Assembly (NCBI GenBank): GCA_023421675.1
Contig: JAEZTC010000018.1
Location: 1-6,443, forward strand
Length of the DNA stretch: 6,443 bases
Reading direction: 5' to 3'
DNA from: Bacillota bacterium
GTDB taxonomy: Bacteria > Bacillota > Clostridia > Acetivibrionales > JANLFN01
Below are positions 1-6,443 of the stretch, piece after piece. Each line of letters opens with the position of its first letter. Position 1 is the stretch's first letter. The notes below the pieces were generated by a model. The model was not told where the DNA came from, searched no databases, and saw nothing but the letters and a program-made list of their open reading frames with translations. Made by a program: the position numbers and the translations under genes.

Positions 1-1
1 T

Positions 2-160
2 GCACTAGGGCAGGGAGCTCCTATGATTGCTGCTTTATGGGGAGTGTTTATTTGGAAAGAGTTTGCAGGAAGTCCGCGCGGAACGAATAGACTTCTGGCA
101 ATAATGTTTGTCTTCTTTATTTTAGGACTTTCACTTATTATACTTTCAGGAGGTAACTGA
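2..160 (+). CDS. GRP-family sugar permease, C-terminal fragment (5' end outside window)
   Basis: This frame is open from the left edge and ends at TGA 158-160, giving the last 52 residues of a membrane protein. It begins ALGQGAPMIAALWGVFIWKE, followed by a short polar loop (FAGSPRGTNR) and a final hydrophobic helix (LLAIMFVFFILGLSLIIL) ending SGGN. The helix with a WGVF-WKEF motif, a basic loop and a last helix resembles the C-terminus of glucose/ribose porter family uptake proteins annotated in Bacteroidetes, which belong to the drug/metabolite transporter superfamily and sit in the inner membrane. A RhaT-like rhamnose symporter is a related alternative that fits less well. The stop lies 45 bases before the SusC start, on the same strand and with no visible terminator, so co-transcription is likely. 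It would carry a released monosaccharide into the cytoplasm. Family assignment is from memory of the motif and covers only a small part of the protein. Confidence 0.7.
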   Translation, partial: ALGQGAPMIAALWGVFIWKEFAGSPRGTNRLLAIMFVFFILGLSLIILSGGN

Positions 161-205
161 GGATTCGAGAACAAATGATTTTTATTAATTTAAAACAATT
201 CACGT

Positions 206-3200
206 ATGAAAACATGTTTTATATACAGAGTTTTGTTTATATGCATATTCTGTATGCTAGGGCATACTATTTTTGCCCAAACTCGTTCAATTTCTGGACT
301 TGTCTCTGACAATATTGGGAATCCATTGATTGGGGTTACCATTTCGGTAAAAGGAACCTCTTTAGGTGTAGTTACTGATGTAAATGGAGCATATACAATG
401 CATAACATTACAGTTGGTCAAACTCTTGTTTTTTCGTACATTGGCTATCGGACAGAAGAGGTGTTGATTCGTAACCAAGAAGTAATTAATATCATAATGA
501 GCGAAAACTCTGTGTTGATGGAAGAGGTCGTAGTTGTGGGATATGGCACTCAAAAAAAAGTATCCGTTACGGGTTCGGTATCCAATGTTCCGGTAAAATC
601 ACTTCAAATGAATTCTACTCCTTCTTTGAATAACGCTATATCAGGAAAGATCCCAGGTATTATTACTCGACAGACCAGTGGGGAACCTGGTTACGATGCA
701 GCTAATATTTATATTCGTGGTATTGGTACTTTGGGGAATAGAAATCCGCTTGTTTTAGTAGATGGAATAGAACGTGATATGAGTAATCTCAATGTAAACG
801 AAATAGAGAGCTTTTCTGTTTTAAAAGATGCTTCTGCTACAGCTGTTTATGGCGTAAGAGGTGCTAATGGAGTAATACTAATTAATACGAAAAGGGGAAC
901 TGTTGGAAAACCGACAGTAGTGTTACGTTCAGAAGTAGCGATGTTAGTTCCACAAAGACTTCCTGACTATATTAATGGCTACGAATATGCTCAATTGATG
1001 AATGAGGCTTATATACATTCCGGAAAGGGGGTACGTTGGAGTATAGAAGAGCTAAATAAATTTAAAGATGGATCCGAACCGTATTTATATCCTAATGTTG
1101 ATTGGTTAGATGTTATTCTTAAAAAGCGGACTATGCAGACTGTCCATAATTTGAGTGTCACAGGTGGTGCAGAAAGAGTACGATATTATGTTAATGTCGG
1201 TTTCACTATGGAAGATGGAATTTATAAACAGGACAACTTGAACGCATATAAGACTAATGCCAATTTACAGAGATACTCATTTCGTTCGAATGTGGATATA
1301 GATATTACTAGAACTGTGAATATGAATTTGGGTATTGGAGGTATTGTGGACGAACGTCATTATCCCGGAAATAGTGGAATTGGAATATTTGATGCAGCCA
1401 AAAGGACTTCTCCTATTTCATTTCCTGTGAGGAATCCGGATGGAAGTCCTGGTGGCGTTAATACTTATATCGGTAGTAATCCTTGGGGAATGGCTACCCA
1501 ATCAGGATATTCAGCAGATCGGCATCATACGATACAAGCTAACTTTGGCTTGAAATGGGATTTGGGTAACCTCATCACAAAGGGACTGTCTGTTAATGGA
1601 AAATTTGCCTATGACCTTTATTATTATACTAAGGCTGAACGTGCTAAACAGTTTGAGGTAAAACAATATTTGGGTAAAGATGAAACGACTGGAGAGGATA
1701 TGTATGTTGTACTTAGAGAAGAAGGAGTATTGGGCTATAATAAATACAGCACAGGAAACAGAGCCTATTATATGGAAGGGGCCATAAACTATGACCGCAC
1801 CTTCAATAAAGTACATTCTGTTTCTGCCATGCTATTGGCTAATCGTAGGGAATATGTTGATTACGGGGCAGGAACCTCAATTCTTAATCTTCCTTATAGA
1901 AGGCAAGGTGTGGCTGGACGTGCTACTTATGATTATGCTAACCGCTATCTGATTGAGTTTAATTTTGGCTATAACGGTTCGGAGAATTTTCCTAATGGAC
2001 AAAAATATGGTTTTTTCCCATCAGCTTCTGTCGGTTGGGTGTTGAGTAATGAAAACTTTTGGCACGTAGATGCTATTTCGCATTTGAAACTTAGAGGTTC
2101 TTTCGGTAAAGTCGGTAACGATCAGATTGGCGGTGATCGTTTTTTATATCTTACTACAATTAACAAAAATGCTGCAGGTTATGGATTTGGTGAAAGTGAA
2201 AGGTGGTACTCGGGGATGGCAGAAGATAAAATGGGTATTGCAAATATAACTTGGGAAGTTTCGAACAAAGCAAACATTGGTGTAGATTTAAAACTTTTCA
2301 ATGATAAGTTAAGTCTTGTAGCGGATGCTTTTTGGGAAAAACGAAATGGTATATTTCTTAAAAGACAGCAAATTCCAGGTTTTTTGGGATATGCGAGCAA
2401 TAGCATACCTTATGGTAATATTGGTGTAGTGAAAAACCGAGGCATTGATGGCTCTATTGAATTTAAGAATACGACCCCTGAAGGTTTTTACTATTCAGTA
2501 TTAGCTAATATAACTTTTGCTCGTAATAAAGTGGTTGAAAATGACGAACCAACACCCAAGTTTGATTATCTATCCACAATTGGTCGACCTATCGGTCAAA
2601 ATTACGGGCTGATTGCAGAAGGAATTTTCCAAAACGAAGAGGAAATAAAAGCCAGTCCTAAACATACTTTCTCTCCTGTCCATGTGGGTGATATCAAATA
2701 TAAAGATGTAAACGGTGACAAAGTAATTGATGATTATGATAGAGTGCCTATAGGGCATCCTCGTATACCCGAAATGACATTCGGCTTTGGTGGAACCGTC
2801 GCTTATAAGGGATTTGATTTAAGTCTTTTTTTCACTGGAGCTACTCGTACAAGCCTCTTTATGGAAGGTTGGACCATCTGGCCTTTTGTAGAAGGAGCAG
2901 GAGTTTTTAATATACAAAGAGAGTATTATGACAACCGGTGGACGGAAGATAACAGAAATGGGAAGTATCCAGCTCCTTATGAAAATGCTAACCCGAATAA
3001 CCAACGTCGTTCTACTCTCTGGATGAAAGATGGCACTTACTTGCGTTTGAAAACAGCGGAATTGGGTTATAACTTGCCTAAAAAATGCTTAATAAAATTG
3101 AGAATTAAAGATATGAGAGTCTTTATAAATGGTATGAATCTCCTAACGTGGGATAAAATAGATATAATGGATCCTGAATCTGATGATGGTTCTGGAGGGT

Positions 3201-3247
3201 ATCCGTTAAATATGCAAGTAAATGGTGGGGTACAAATAACATTTTAA
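206..3247 (+). CDS. SusC/RagA-family TonB-linked outer-membrane receptor
   Basis: This 1,013-residue protein is a normal length for the family. A signal peptide (hydrophobic core around residues 6-22) probably ends at TIFA|QT, after residue 24. Residues 28-100 form the N-terminal carboxypeptidase-D-regulatory-like beta-sandwich, including SGLVSDNIGNPLIGVTISVKG and a DVNGAY turn. A TonB-box-like EEVVVVGYGTQKK follows at 106-118, then the plug domain to about residue 231, with the family signatures LVDGIE, LKDASATAVYGVRGANGVI and INTKRG. The rest is the 22-strand-type barrel, with an acidic loop DVNGDKVIDDYD at 834-845 and a terminal phenylalanine (VQITF) as in outer-membrane barrels. The protein would import the ligand captured by its SusD partner using TonB energy. 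No Shine-Dalgarno site precedes ATG 206; the leader is AT-rich. The start is supported by the signal peptide directly after it. The substrate cannot be read from the sequence; the neighbours suggest ribose-containing compounds. Confidence 0.96.
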   Translation: MKTCFIYRVLFICIFCMLGHTIFAQTRSISGLVSDNIGNPLIGVTISVKGTSLGVVTDVNGAYTMHNITVGQTLVFSYIGYRTEEVLIRNQEVINIIMSENSVLMEEVVVVGYGTQKKVSVTGSVSNVPVKSLQMNSTPSLNNAISGKIPGIITRQTSGEPGYDAANIYIRGIGTLGNRNPLVLVDGIERDMSNLNVNEIESFSVLKDASATAVYGVRGANGVILINTKRGTVGKPTVVLRSEVAMLVPQRLPDYINGYEYAQLMNEAYIHSGKGVRWSIEELNKFKDGSEPYLYPNVDWLDVILKKRTMQTVHNLSVTGGAERVRYYVNVGFTMEDGIYKQDNLNAYKTNANLQRYSFRSNVDIDITRTVNMNLGIGGIVDERHYPGNSGIGIFDAAKRTSPISFPVRNPDGSPGGVNTYIGSNPWGMATQSGYSADRHHTIQANFGLKWDLGNLITKGLSVNGKFAYDLYYYTKAERAKQFEVKQYLGKDETTGEDMYVVLREEGVLGYNKYSTGNRAYYMEGAINYDRTFNKVHSVSAMLLANRREYVDYGAGTSILNLPYRRQGVAGRATYDYANRYLIEFNFGYNGSENFPNGQKYGFFPSASVGWVLSNENFWHVDAISHLKLRGSFGKVGNDQIGGDRFLYLTTINKNAAGYGFGESERWYSGMAEDKMGIANITWEVSNKANIGVDLKLFNDKLSLVADAFWEKRNGIFLKRQQIPGFLGYASNSIPYGNIGVVKNRGIDGSIEFKNTTPEGFYYSVLANITFARNKVVENDEPTPKFDYLSTIGRPIGQNYGLIAEGIFQNEEEIKASPKHTFSPVHVGDIKYKDVNGDKVIDDYDRVPIGHPRIPEMTFGFGGTVAYKGFDLSLFFTGATRTSLFMEGWTIWPFVEGAGVFNIQREYYDNRWTEDNRNGKYPAPYENANPNNQRRSTLWMKDGTYLRLKTAELGYNLPKKCLIKLRIKDMRVFINGMNLLTWDKIDIMDPESDDGSGGYPLNMQVNGGVQITF

Positions 3248-3249
3248 AT

Positions 3250-3255
3250 AGGAAA
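3250..3255 (+). promoter_or_regulatory. weak Shine-Dalgarno-like site for the SusD gene
   Basis: AGGAAA lies four bases before ATG 3260, inside the 12-base gap after the SusC stop. It is the only purine-rich Shine-Dalgarno-like stretch immediately before a start in this operon, and it supports the start at 3260. The remaining starts are preceded by AT-rich leaders. Translational coupling with the end of the SusC gene is plausible. Confidence 0.4.
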
Positions 3256-3259
3256 AAAT

Positions 3260-5056
3260 ATGAAAAAATATATATTATTGTTGCTTGTTTGCTTGGTAAT
3301 GTCGTGTTCCGATAGTTATCTAGATAAAACTCCCGATGAGGATATGAGTTTGGAAATGGTTTTTCAAGAGAGGAATTATGCAGAAGCCTTTCTTTCTAAT
3401 ATATATTCTTATTTGCCTTTGGAATTGACTATGGCTTGGCATAGTTGGATGGGAAGGGATCTTAATTTGAATCCATTTGTAGGTGCTGCCGATGAAATGG
3501 AAATGTCATGGAATACTCCCTACAATCAGTTTATGAACTCGGGAGCTTGGTCTCCTGCGGATGCCGGGACTGGTACACCGGCATTTTGGTGGTGGTATTA
3601 TGAGGCTATTCGCAAAACCAATCTGTTTCTTGAGAATATACACAAGACACCTATGAATGAGGTTGATAAAAATAAATGGATTGGCGAAGCCTATTTTATG
3701 AGGGCATTTTATCATTTTATGTTGTTTAGGGTATATGGCCCTATCCCTTTGTTAGATAGGTCTATCAGTACAGATGAAGACTTTACGAACTTTGTTCGGA
3801 GACCGATAGAAGAAGTTGTCTCATTTATTTTGAATGATTGCGAAAAAGCTTATCCTTTATTAGATATTAAGGTAACTTCTGATAAATATGGACGTATCAC
3901 TTCGGCTGCTGTATTGGCTTTGAAAGCGAGATTATTGCTTTATGCTGCAAGTCCTTTGTACAATGGAAATCCCGACTATGTGGATTTCAAGAATGCTGAA
4001 GGAGAGAATTTTTTTCCGATTAATTATAACAAACAGAAATGGCGTATAGCAGCTAATGCAGCTAAGGATTGTATCGATAAAACAGAAGCGGCTGGCTACA
4101 GACTATATTATTCGGCGTCTCAAGATCCGTTTGAATCTTATTCGGAATTATTCTTGGTAAGACATAACTCTGAAATTTTGTTTGCACGTAATAGCGGTGA
4201 AGGATATTATTTTGAACAACTATGTTCAGCATCCGGTCAAGGTGGATGGAGTGGATTGAATCCTACACAGAATTTAGTGGATGCTTATGAAATGCAAAGC
4301 AATGGCTTACGTCCTATCATAGGCTATGATGGTACTGTGCCCATCATTAACTCAGAATCCAAATATGTTGAAGAAGGATTCACTTCGGAGGCACATCCCA
4401 AAGGGTATTATCCTGCTGGTACATGTAATATGTATGTAGGGCGTGATCCGCGGTTCTATGCTTCTGTGAATTTTAATGGTCAACAATGGAGAGGACGTCA
4501 GCTGGAGTTCTTTAGTACAGGGTTAGACCGTGGAGCTGGTCCCGATTTTCCATCTACGGGCTATTTGTTGAGAAAATATTCAGATGAGGCCGTAAATATT
4601 CCTCAGGGAAGATGGACTCTGAAGACATGGATATTTTTCCGGCTTGGAGAACTTTATTTGAATTATGCTGAGGCTCTGAATGAGATTGATGGCCCTATAG
4701 ATGATGTATACACTTATATAAATGCTATTAGAAAACGTGCTGGGATGCCTGCCCTTCCCAAAAATTTAACTCAGGATGAAATGAGAGAAAGAATCCGCCA
4801 TGAAAGAAGAATAGAATTAGCTTTTGAAACTCACCGTTACTTTGACTGCCACCGTTGGAAGATTGCAGAAGAAACAGATAATGGGCCAATATTGGGGCTT
4901 AGTCGTCATTTAGGAACAAGTTTACAAGATAATACTTTTTATACCAGAATGGTAATAGAGACTCGTGTTTTTGATGCTCCTAAACACTATCTTTGGCCAT
5001 TGCAACAATATGAATTGGATAGGGTTCCATGGTTGATTCAGAATCCTAAATGGTAA
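3260..5056 (+). CDS. SusD/RagB-family surface nutrient-binding lipoprotein
   Basis: This 598-residue protein is at the long end of the usual SusD range. It starts with a lipoprotein signal peptide, MKKYILLLLVCLVMS, then C16 in the lipobox VMSC. After processing it begins CSDSYLDKTP, with acidic residues near the cysteine as is common in surface-exported Bacteroidetes lipoproteins. The SusD-like N-terminal and TPR region covers about residues 17-235, including the tryptophan-rich FWWWYYEAIRKTN, GEAYFMRAFYHFMLFRVYG and GRITSAAVLALKARLLLYAA. The C-terminal SusD/RagB domain shows RLGELYLNYAEALNE, INAIRKRAGMP, RHERRIELAFETHRYFDCHR and the closing YLWPLQQYELDRVPWLIQNP. It should cap the SusC barrel at the cell surface and bind the ligand. 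It starts 12 bases after the SusC stop, so the two form one transcript. The frame is intact despite an insertion sequence 16 bases after its stop. The ligand is unknown. Confidence 0.96.
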   Translation: MKKYILLLLVCLVMSCSDSYLDKTPDEDMSLEMVFQERNYAEAFLSNIYSYLPLELTMAWHSWMGRDLNLNPFVGAADEMEMSWNTPYNQFMNSGAWSPADAGTGTPAFWWWYYEAIRKTNLFLENIHKTPMNEVDKNKWIGEAYFMRAFYHFMLFRVYGPIPLLDRSISTDEDFTNFVRRPIEEVVSFILNDCEKAYPLLDIKVTSDKYGRITSAAVLALKARLLLYAASPLYNGNPDYVDFKNAEGENFFPINYNKQKWRIAANAAKDCIDKTEAAGYRLYYSASQDPFESYSELFLVRHNSEILFARNSGEGYYFEQLCSASGQGGWSGLNPTQNLVDAYEMQSNGLRPIIGYDGTVPIINSESKYVEEGFTSEAHPKGYYPAGTCNMYVGRDPRFYASVNFNGQQWRGRQLEFFSTGLDRGAGPDFPSTGYLLRKYSDEAVNIPQGRWTLKTWIFFRLGELYLNYAEALNEIDGPIDDVYTYINAIRKRAGMPALPKNLTQDEMRERIRHERRIELAFETHRYFDCHRWKIAEETDNGPILGLSRHLGTSLQDNTFYTRMVIETRVFDAPKHYLWPLQQYELDRVPWLIQNPKW

Positions 5057-5064
5057 AATTAATT

Positions 5065-5072
5065 AAAAATAA
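5065..5072. repeat. target site duplication of the insertion sequence, left copy
   Basis: AAAAATAA directly abuts the left terminal repeat and is repeated exactly at 6095-6102 after the right terminal repeat. Eight bases fits the 6-9 base duplications known for the IS982 family. A perfect match means the element arrived here by transposition and both junctions are unaltered. Confidence 0.92.
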
Positions 5073-5093
5073 ACCCGTTGGCGGAATTAGATT
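5073..5093 (+). repeat. left terminal inverted repeat of the IS
   Basis: The sequence begins ACCCGTTGGCGGAATT and pairs with the reverse complement of 6074-6094, which begins ACCCGTTAGCGGAATT. Over 21 bases only positions 8 and 18 differ. This is the transposase-binding end of the element. Confidence 0.92.
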
Positions 5094-5105
5094 GATAAAA
5101 GATTT

Positions 5106-6080
5106 ATGTATAAGAAGTTGTGCATATTATTGATATTTAGTAAATTAAAGGTGACCAAACTTTTAATAGATAAATATCGTATGCCCAACCTATATGCAAT
5201 ATTCGCAAAATTACTGAACATATACAAGCAAGTAGCCGGTAATTTAGTCAATGAATCAGGCAATGTGCCAAGAAGAGGAGTAGTTCCCAGATTTTCAGAC
5301 CTTGAAATAGTGGCATTGAATATGACATCAGAAGCAGCTGGTATTGACAGTGAGTCATTGTTGTTTGCAAAGTTGCAGGAATATAAGCTTGAGTTTCCCA
5401 ATCTTATATCCCGCAGACAATACAATGACAGACGTAAAATCACTTCCTCCTTCTGCAATACAATCCGGGAAAGAATAGCCGCAGAAATGGATGGAGACGA
5501 AGATTGTTTCTGCATAGATTCGAAGCCGATAGAGGTATGCCGTTTTTCCCGTTCCAAGCGTTGCGGTATGGGGAAGAAGGATTTTGAGAAAGCGCCGGGG
5601 GTAGGATACTGTGCATCACAAGGAGTGTATTATTACGGATATAAATTCCACGCGGTCTGTGGATTAAGTGGAGTCATCCATTCCTTTGACCTCACAAAGG
5701 CAAGTGTACATGACATTCATTACCTGAAGGATGTGAAAGTGGACTATAGTAATTGTACTGTCATAGGGGACAGAGGATATATAAGTGCTCAGGTACAATT
5801 GGATCTGTTTGAAACGGCCAATATCAGATTGGAAGTACTATACAGAACTAACCAGAAAAAATGGAAACCGACATTCCCAGCTTTTGCCAAAGCGAGAAAA
5901 AGAATTGAAACTCTATTCTCGCAATTGTGTGACCAGTTTATGATTATAAGGAATTATGCGAAAGATATAGACGGATTGTTTACCCGGATTGTCGGGAAGA
6001 TTAGCGCACTTACAATCCTGCAATATATTAACTATAAAAATGAGAGACCTATTGGTAGAGTTAAATATGCGCTAATTTAA
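5106..6080 (+). CDS. IS982-family transposase (DDE)
   Basis: The reading frame gives up to 324 residues and fills nearly the whole insertion sequence, ending 14 bases before its right edge. It would cut and join the element's ends using a DDE triad with divalent metal. Likely catalytic residues, numbered from ATG 5106, are D138 in FCIDSKPIEV, D222 in VIGDRGYIS and E268 in ARKRIETLFSQL. Other family-like stretches are PRFSDLEIVALNMTSEAAGI, LISRRQYNDRRK, YGYKFHAVCGLSGVIHSFDL and the C-terminal KISALTILQYINYKN. The start is uncertain. ATG 5106 adds a lysine- and leucine-rich 25-residue leader, whereas ATG 5181 gives a 299-residue protein beginning MPNLYAIFAKLL, closer to the form I recall for Bacteroidales relatives. 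Neither has a strong ribosome site. No frameshift or internal stop is seen, so it is probably functional. Confidence 0.93.
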   Translation: MYKKLCILLIFSKLKVTKLLIDKYRMPNLYAIFAKLLNIYKQVAGNLVNESGNVPRRGVVPRFSDLEIVALNMTSEAAGIDSESLLFAKLQEYKLEFPNLISRRQYNDRRKITSSFCNTIRERIAAEMDGDEDCFCIDSKPIEVCRFSRSKRCGMGKKDFEKAPGVGYCASQGVYYYGYKFHAVCGLSGVIHSFDLTKASVHDIHYLKDVKVDYSNCTVIGDRGYISAQVQLDLFETANIRLEVLYRTNQKKWKPTFPAFAKARKRIETLFSQLCDQFMIIRNYAKDIDGLFTRIVGKISALTILQYINYKNERPIGRVKYALI

Positions 6081-6094
6081 TTCCGCTAACGGGT
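6074..6094 (-). repeat. right terminal inverted repeat of the IS
   Basis: This is the reverse-complement partner of 5073-5093 (19 of 21 positions match). It overlaps the last bases of the transposase gene, whose TAA stop is 6078-6080, as is common in compact insertion sequences. Its outer edge lies 10 bases before the next gene's start codon. Confidence 0.92.
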
Positions 6095-6102
6095 AAAAAT
6101 AA
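6095..6102. repeat. target site duplication of the insertion sequence, right copy
   Basis: AAAAATAA is identical to 5065-5072. This copy also makes up most of the 10-base leader before ATG 6105, so the duplication itself supplies the A-rich translation-initiation context of the downstream gene. Confidence 0.92.
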
Positions 6103-6104
6103 AT

Positions 6105-6443
6105 ATGAAAACATTGAAATTGATTATTAGAATTGGAATGTATGTATGTTTGCTGTTAGGTTCAGCGGCGATCAAGGCTGACTCGTCACAGCCAGCAACG
6201 GTCACAATGAGCAAGGCTCGTCTTTTGGGTAAGATAAAGGGAGGTTGGGCCGGCCAGACTATCGGGGTTAGCTTCGGTAGTTATACGGAATTTAGGTATC
6301 AAGGAACTTTTATTCAAGATTATCAGACGATTCCTTGGGGGGAAGGTTATGTGCAAAGATTGATGGATTCCTGGCCTGATTTATATGATGACATTTACAT
6401 GGACCTCACTTTTGTAGATGTATTGGAGAAAAAAGGGCTGGAT
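6105..6443 (+). CDS. exported ADP-ribosylglycohydrolase-family protein, N-terminal part (3' end outside window)
   Basis: The visible 113 residues start with a signal peptide: basic MKTLKLIIR, a hydrophobic core MYVCLLLGSAA, and probable cleavage after A22 or A25. There is no lipobox, so it is likely periplasmic or secreted. Residues 41-63 (LGKIKGGWAGQTIGVSFGSY plus TEF) align by eye with the family's opening helix, usually G--LG-AIGDALG---EF. Residues 91-109 (PDLYDDIYMDLTFVDVLEK) align with the TDDT-type metal motif and following helix. The Asp of GDALG is V55 here, and the Thr/Ser of TDD is Y94, while D95 and D96 are kept. The family removes ADP-ribose or related N-/O-ribosyl groups using two Mg ions; the second metal motif lies beyond the window. 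It follows the insertion sequence by 10 bases and was originally 18 bases after the SusD stop, so it belongs to the same operon. The exact substrate is unknown. Confidence 0.72.
   Translation, partial: MKTLKLIIRIGMYVCLLLGSAAIKADSSQPATVTMSKARLLGKIKGGWAGQTIGVSFGSYTEFRYQGTFIQDYQTIPWGEGYVQRLMDSWPDLYDDIYMDLTFVDVLEKKGLD

Larger units (their letters stand above)
5073..6094 (+). mobile_element. complete IS982-family insertion sequence (1,022 bp)
   Basis: The element is bounded by 21-base imperfect inverted repeats (19 of 21 match) that begin with ACCC, and by a perfect 8-base direct repeat outside them. It holds one long gene, an intact DDE transposase reading rightward, which fits the roughly 1-kb size of IS982-family elements. 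It sits in the gap between the SusD gene and an ADP-ribosylglycohydrolase-like gene and is oriented with the operon. Removing it and one copy of the duplication restores an 18-base gap between those two genes. No cargo gene is present. The intact frame, ends and duplication suggest a fairly recent, potentially active insertion. The named element in an IS database was not determined. Confidence 0.94.

Noticed and set aside
149..155. Shine-Dalgarno-like AGGAGGT near the permease stop
   Set aside because: It encodes the Gly-Gly-Asn end of the permease and lies about 50 bases before ATG 206, too far to serve that start.
161..205. Promoter or terminator between the permease and SusC genes
   Set aside because: The 45-base gap shows no hairpin with a T-run and no convincing TTTG and TAnnTTTG pair, so I treat the genes as probably co-transcribed.
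175..309. A 44-codon open frame overlapping the SusC start in another frame
   Set aside because: It has no ribosome site at a usable distance and overlaps the SusC signal peptide region; the protein is an unremarkable AT-rich translation.
1511..1816. Minus-strand open frame of 101 codons inside the SusC gene, and similar shorter ones at 2179-2406, 2570-2758, 2819-3004 and 3506-3715
   Set aside because: All lie opposite strongly supported SusC or SusD coding sequence and have no recognisable domain or start context.
5087..5557. A 156-codon open frame on the minus strand inside the insertion sequence
   Set aside because: It lies wholly opposite the well-supported transposase frame, and its translation shows no family I recognise.
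6052..6080. Possible outward Bacteroides-type promoter at the right end of the IS (TTGG, then TAATTTAA)
   Set aside because: The second element matches only 6 of 8 positions of TAnnTTTG, the spacing is short, and similar AT-rich matches occur by chance (for example TAATTTAA at 186-193).

Overview
The window looks like part of a Bacteroidales genome (Bacteroides, Phocaeicola, Parabacteroides or a relative). It is AT-rich, carries an adjacent SusC/SusD pair typical of that phylum, and has A-rich translation leaders rather than strong Shine-Dalgarno sites. All genes I can support lie on the + strand. The species cannot be read from the sequence.

Layout: (1) 2-160, the last 52 codons of an inner-membrane sugar permease of the GRP (glucose/ribose porter) type. 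(2) 206-3247, a full-length SusC/RagA-type TonB-dependent outer-membrane receptor. (3) 3260-5056, its SusD/RagB-type surface lipoprotein. (4) 5073-6094, a complete 1,022-bp insertion sequence of the IS982 family, with 21-bp imperfect terminal inverted repeats, an intact DDE transposase and a perfect 8-bp target duplication (AAAAATAA). (5) 6105-6443, the N-terminal 113 codons of an exported ADP-ribosylglycohydrolase-like protein, cut by the window end.

Apart from the insertion sequence, this reads as one polysaccharide-utilisation-locus (PUL)-like operon with gaps of 45, 12 and, before the insertion, 18 bases. SusD and SusC would capture a ligand at the surface and import it. The ADP-ribosylglycohydrolase-like enzyme would act on it outside the cytoplasm, and the permease would carry a released sugar across the inner membrane. 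A GRP permease, SusCD and an ADP-ribosylglycohydrolase together resemble the ribose-utilisation systems described in Bacteroidetes, so ribose, nucleosides or ADP-ribose-like compounds are the best substrate guess. This is inference: the diagnostic partners (ribokinases, nucleoside hydrolase, regulator) are outside the window.

The most notable event is the insertion sequence, which landed exactly between susD and the enzyme gene. It broke no reading frame, and its target duplication kept the A-rich leader of the downstream gene. I see no clearly undescribed system, RNA gene or CRISPR array here.
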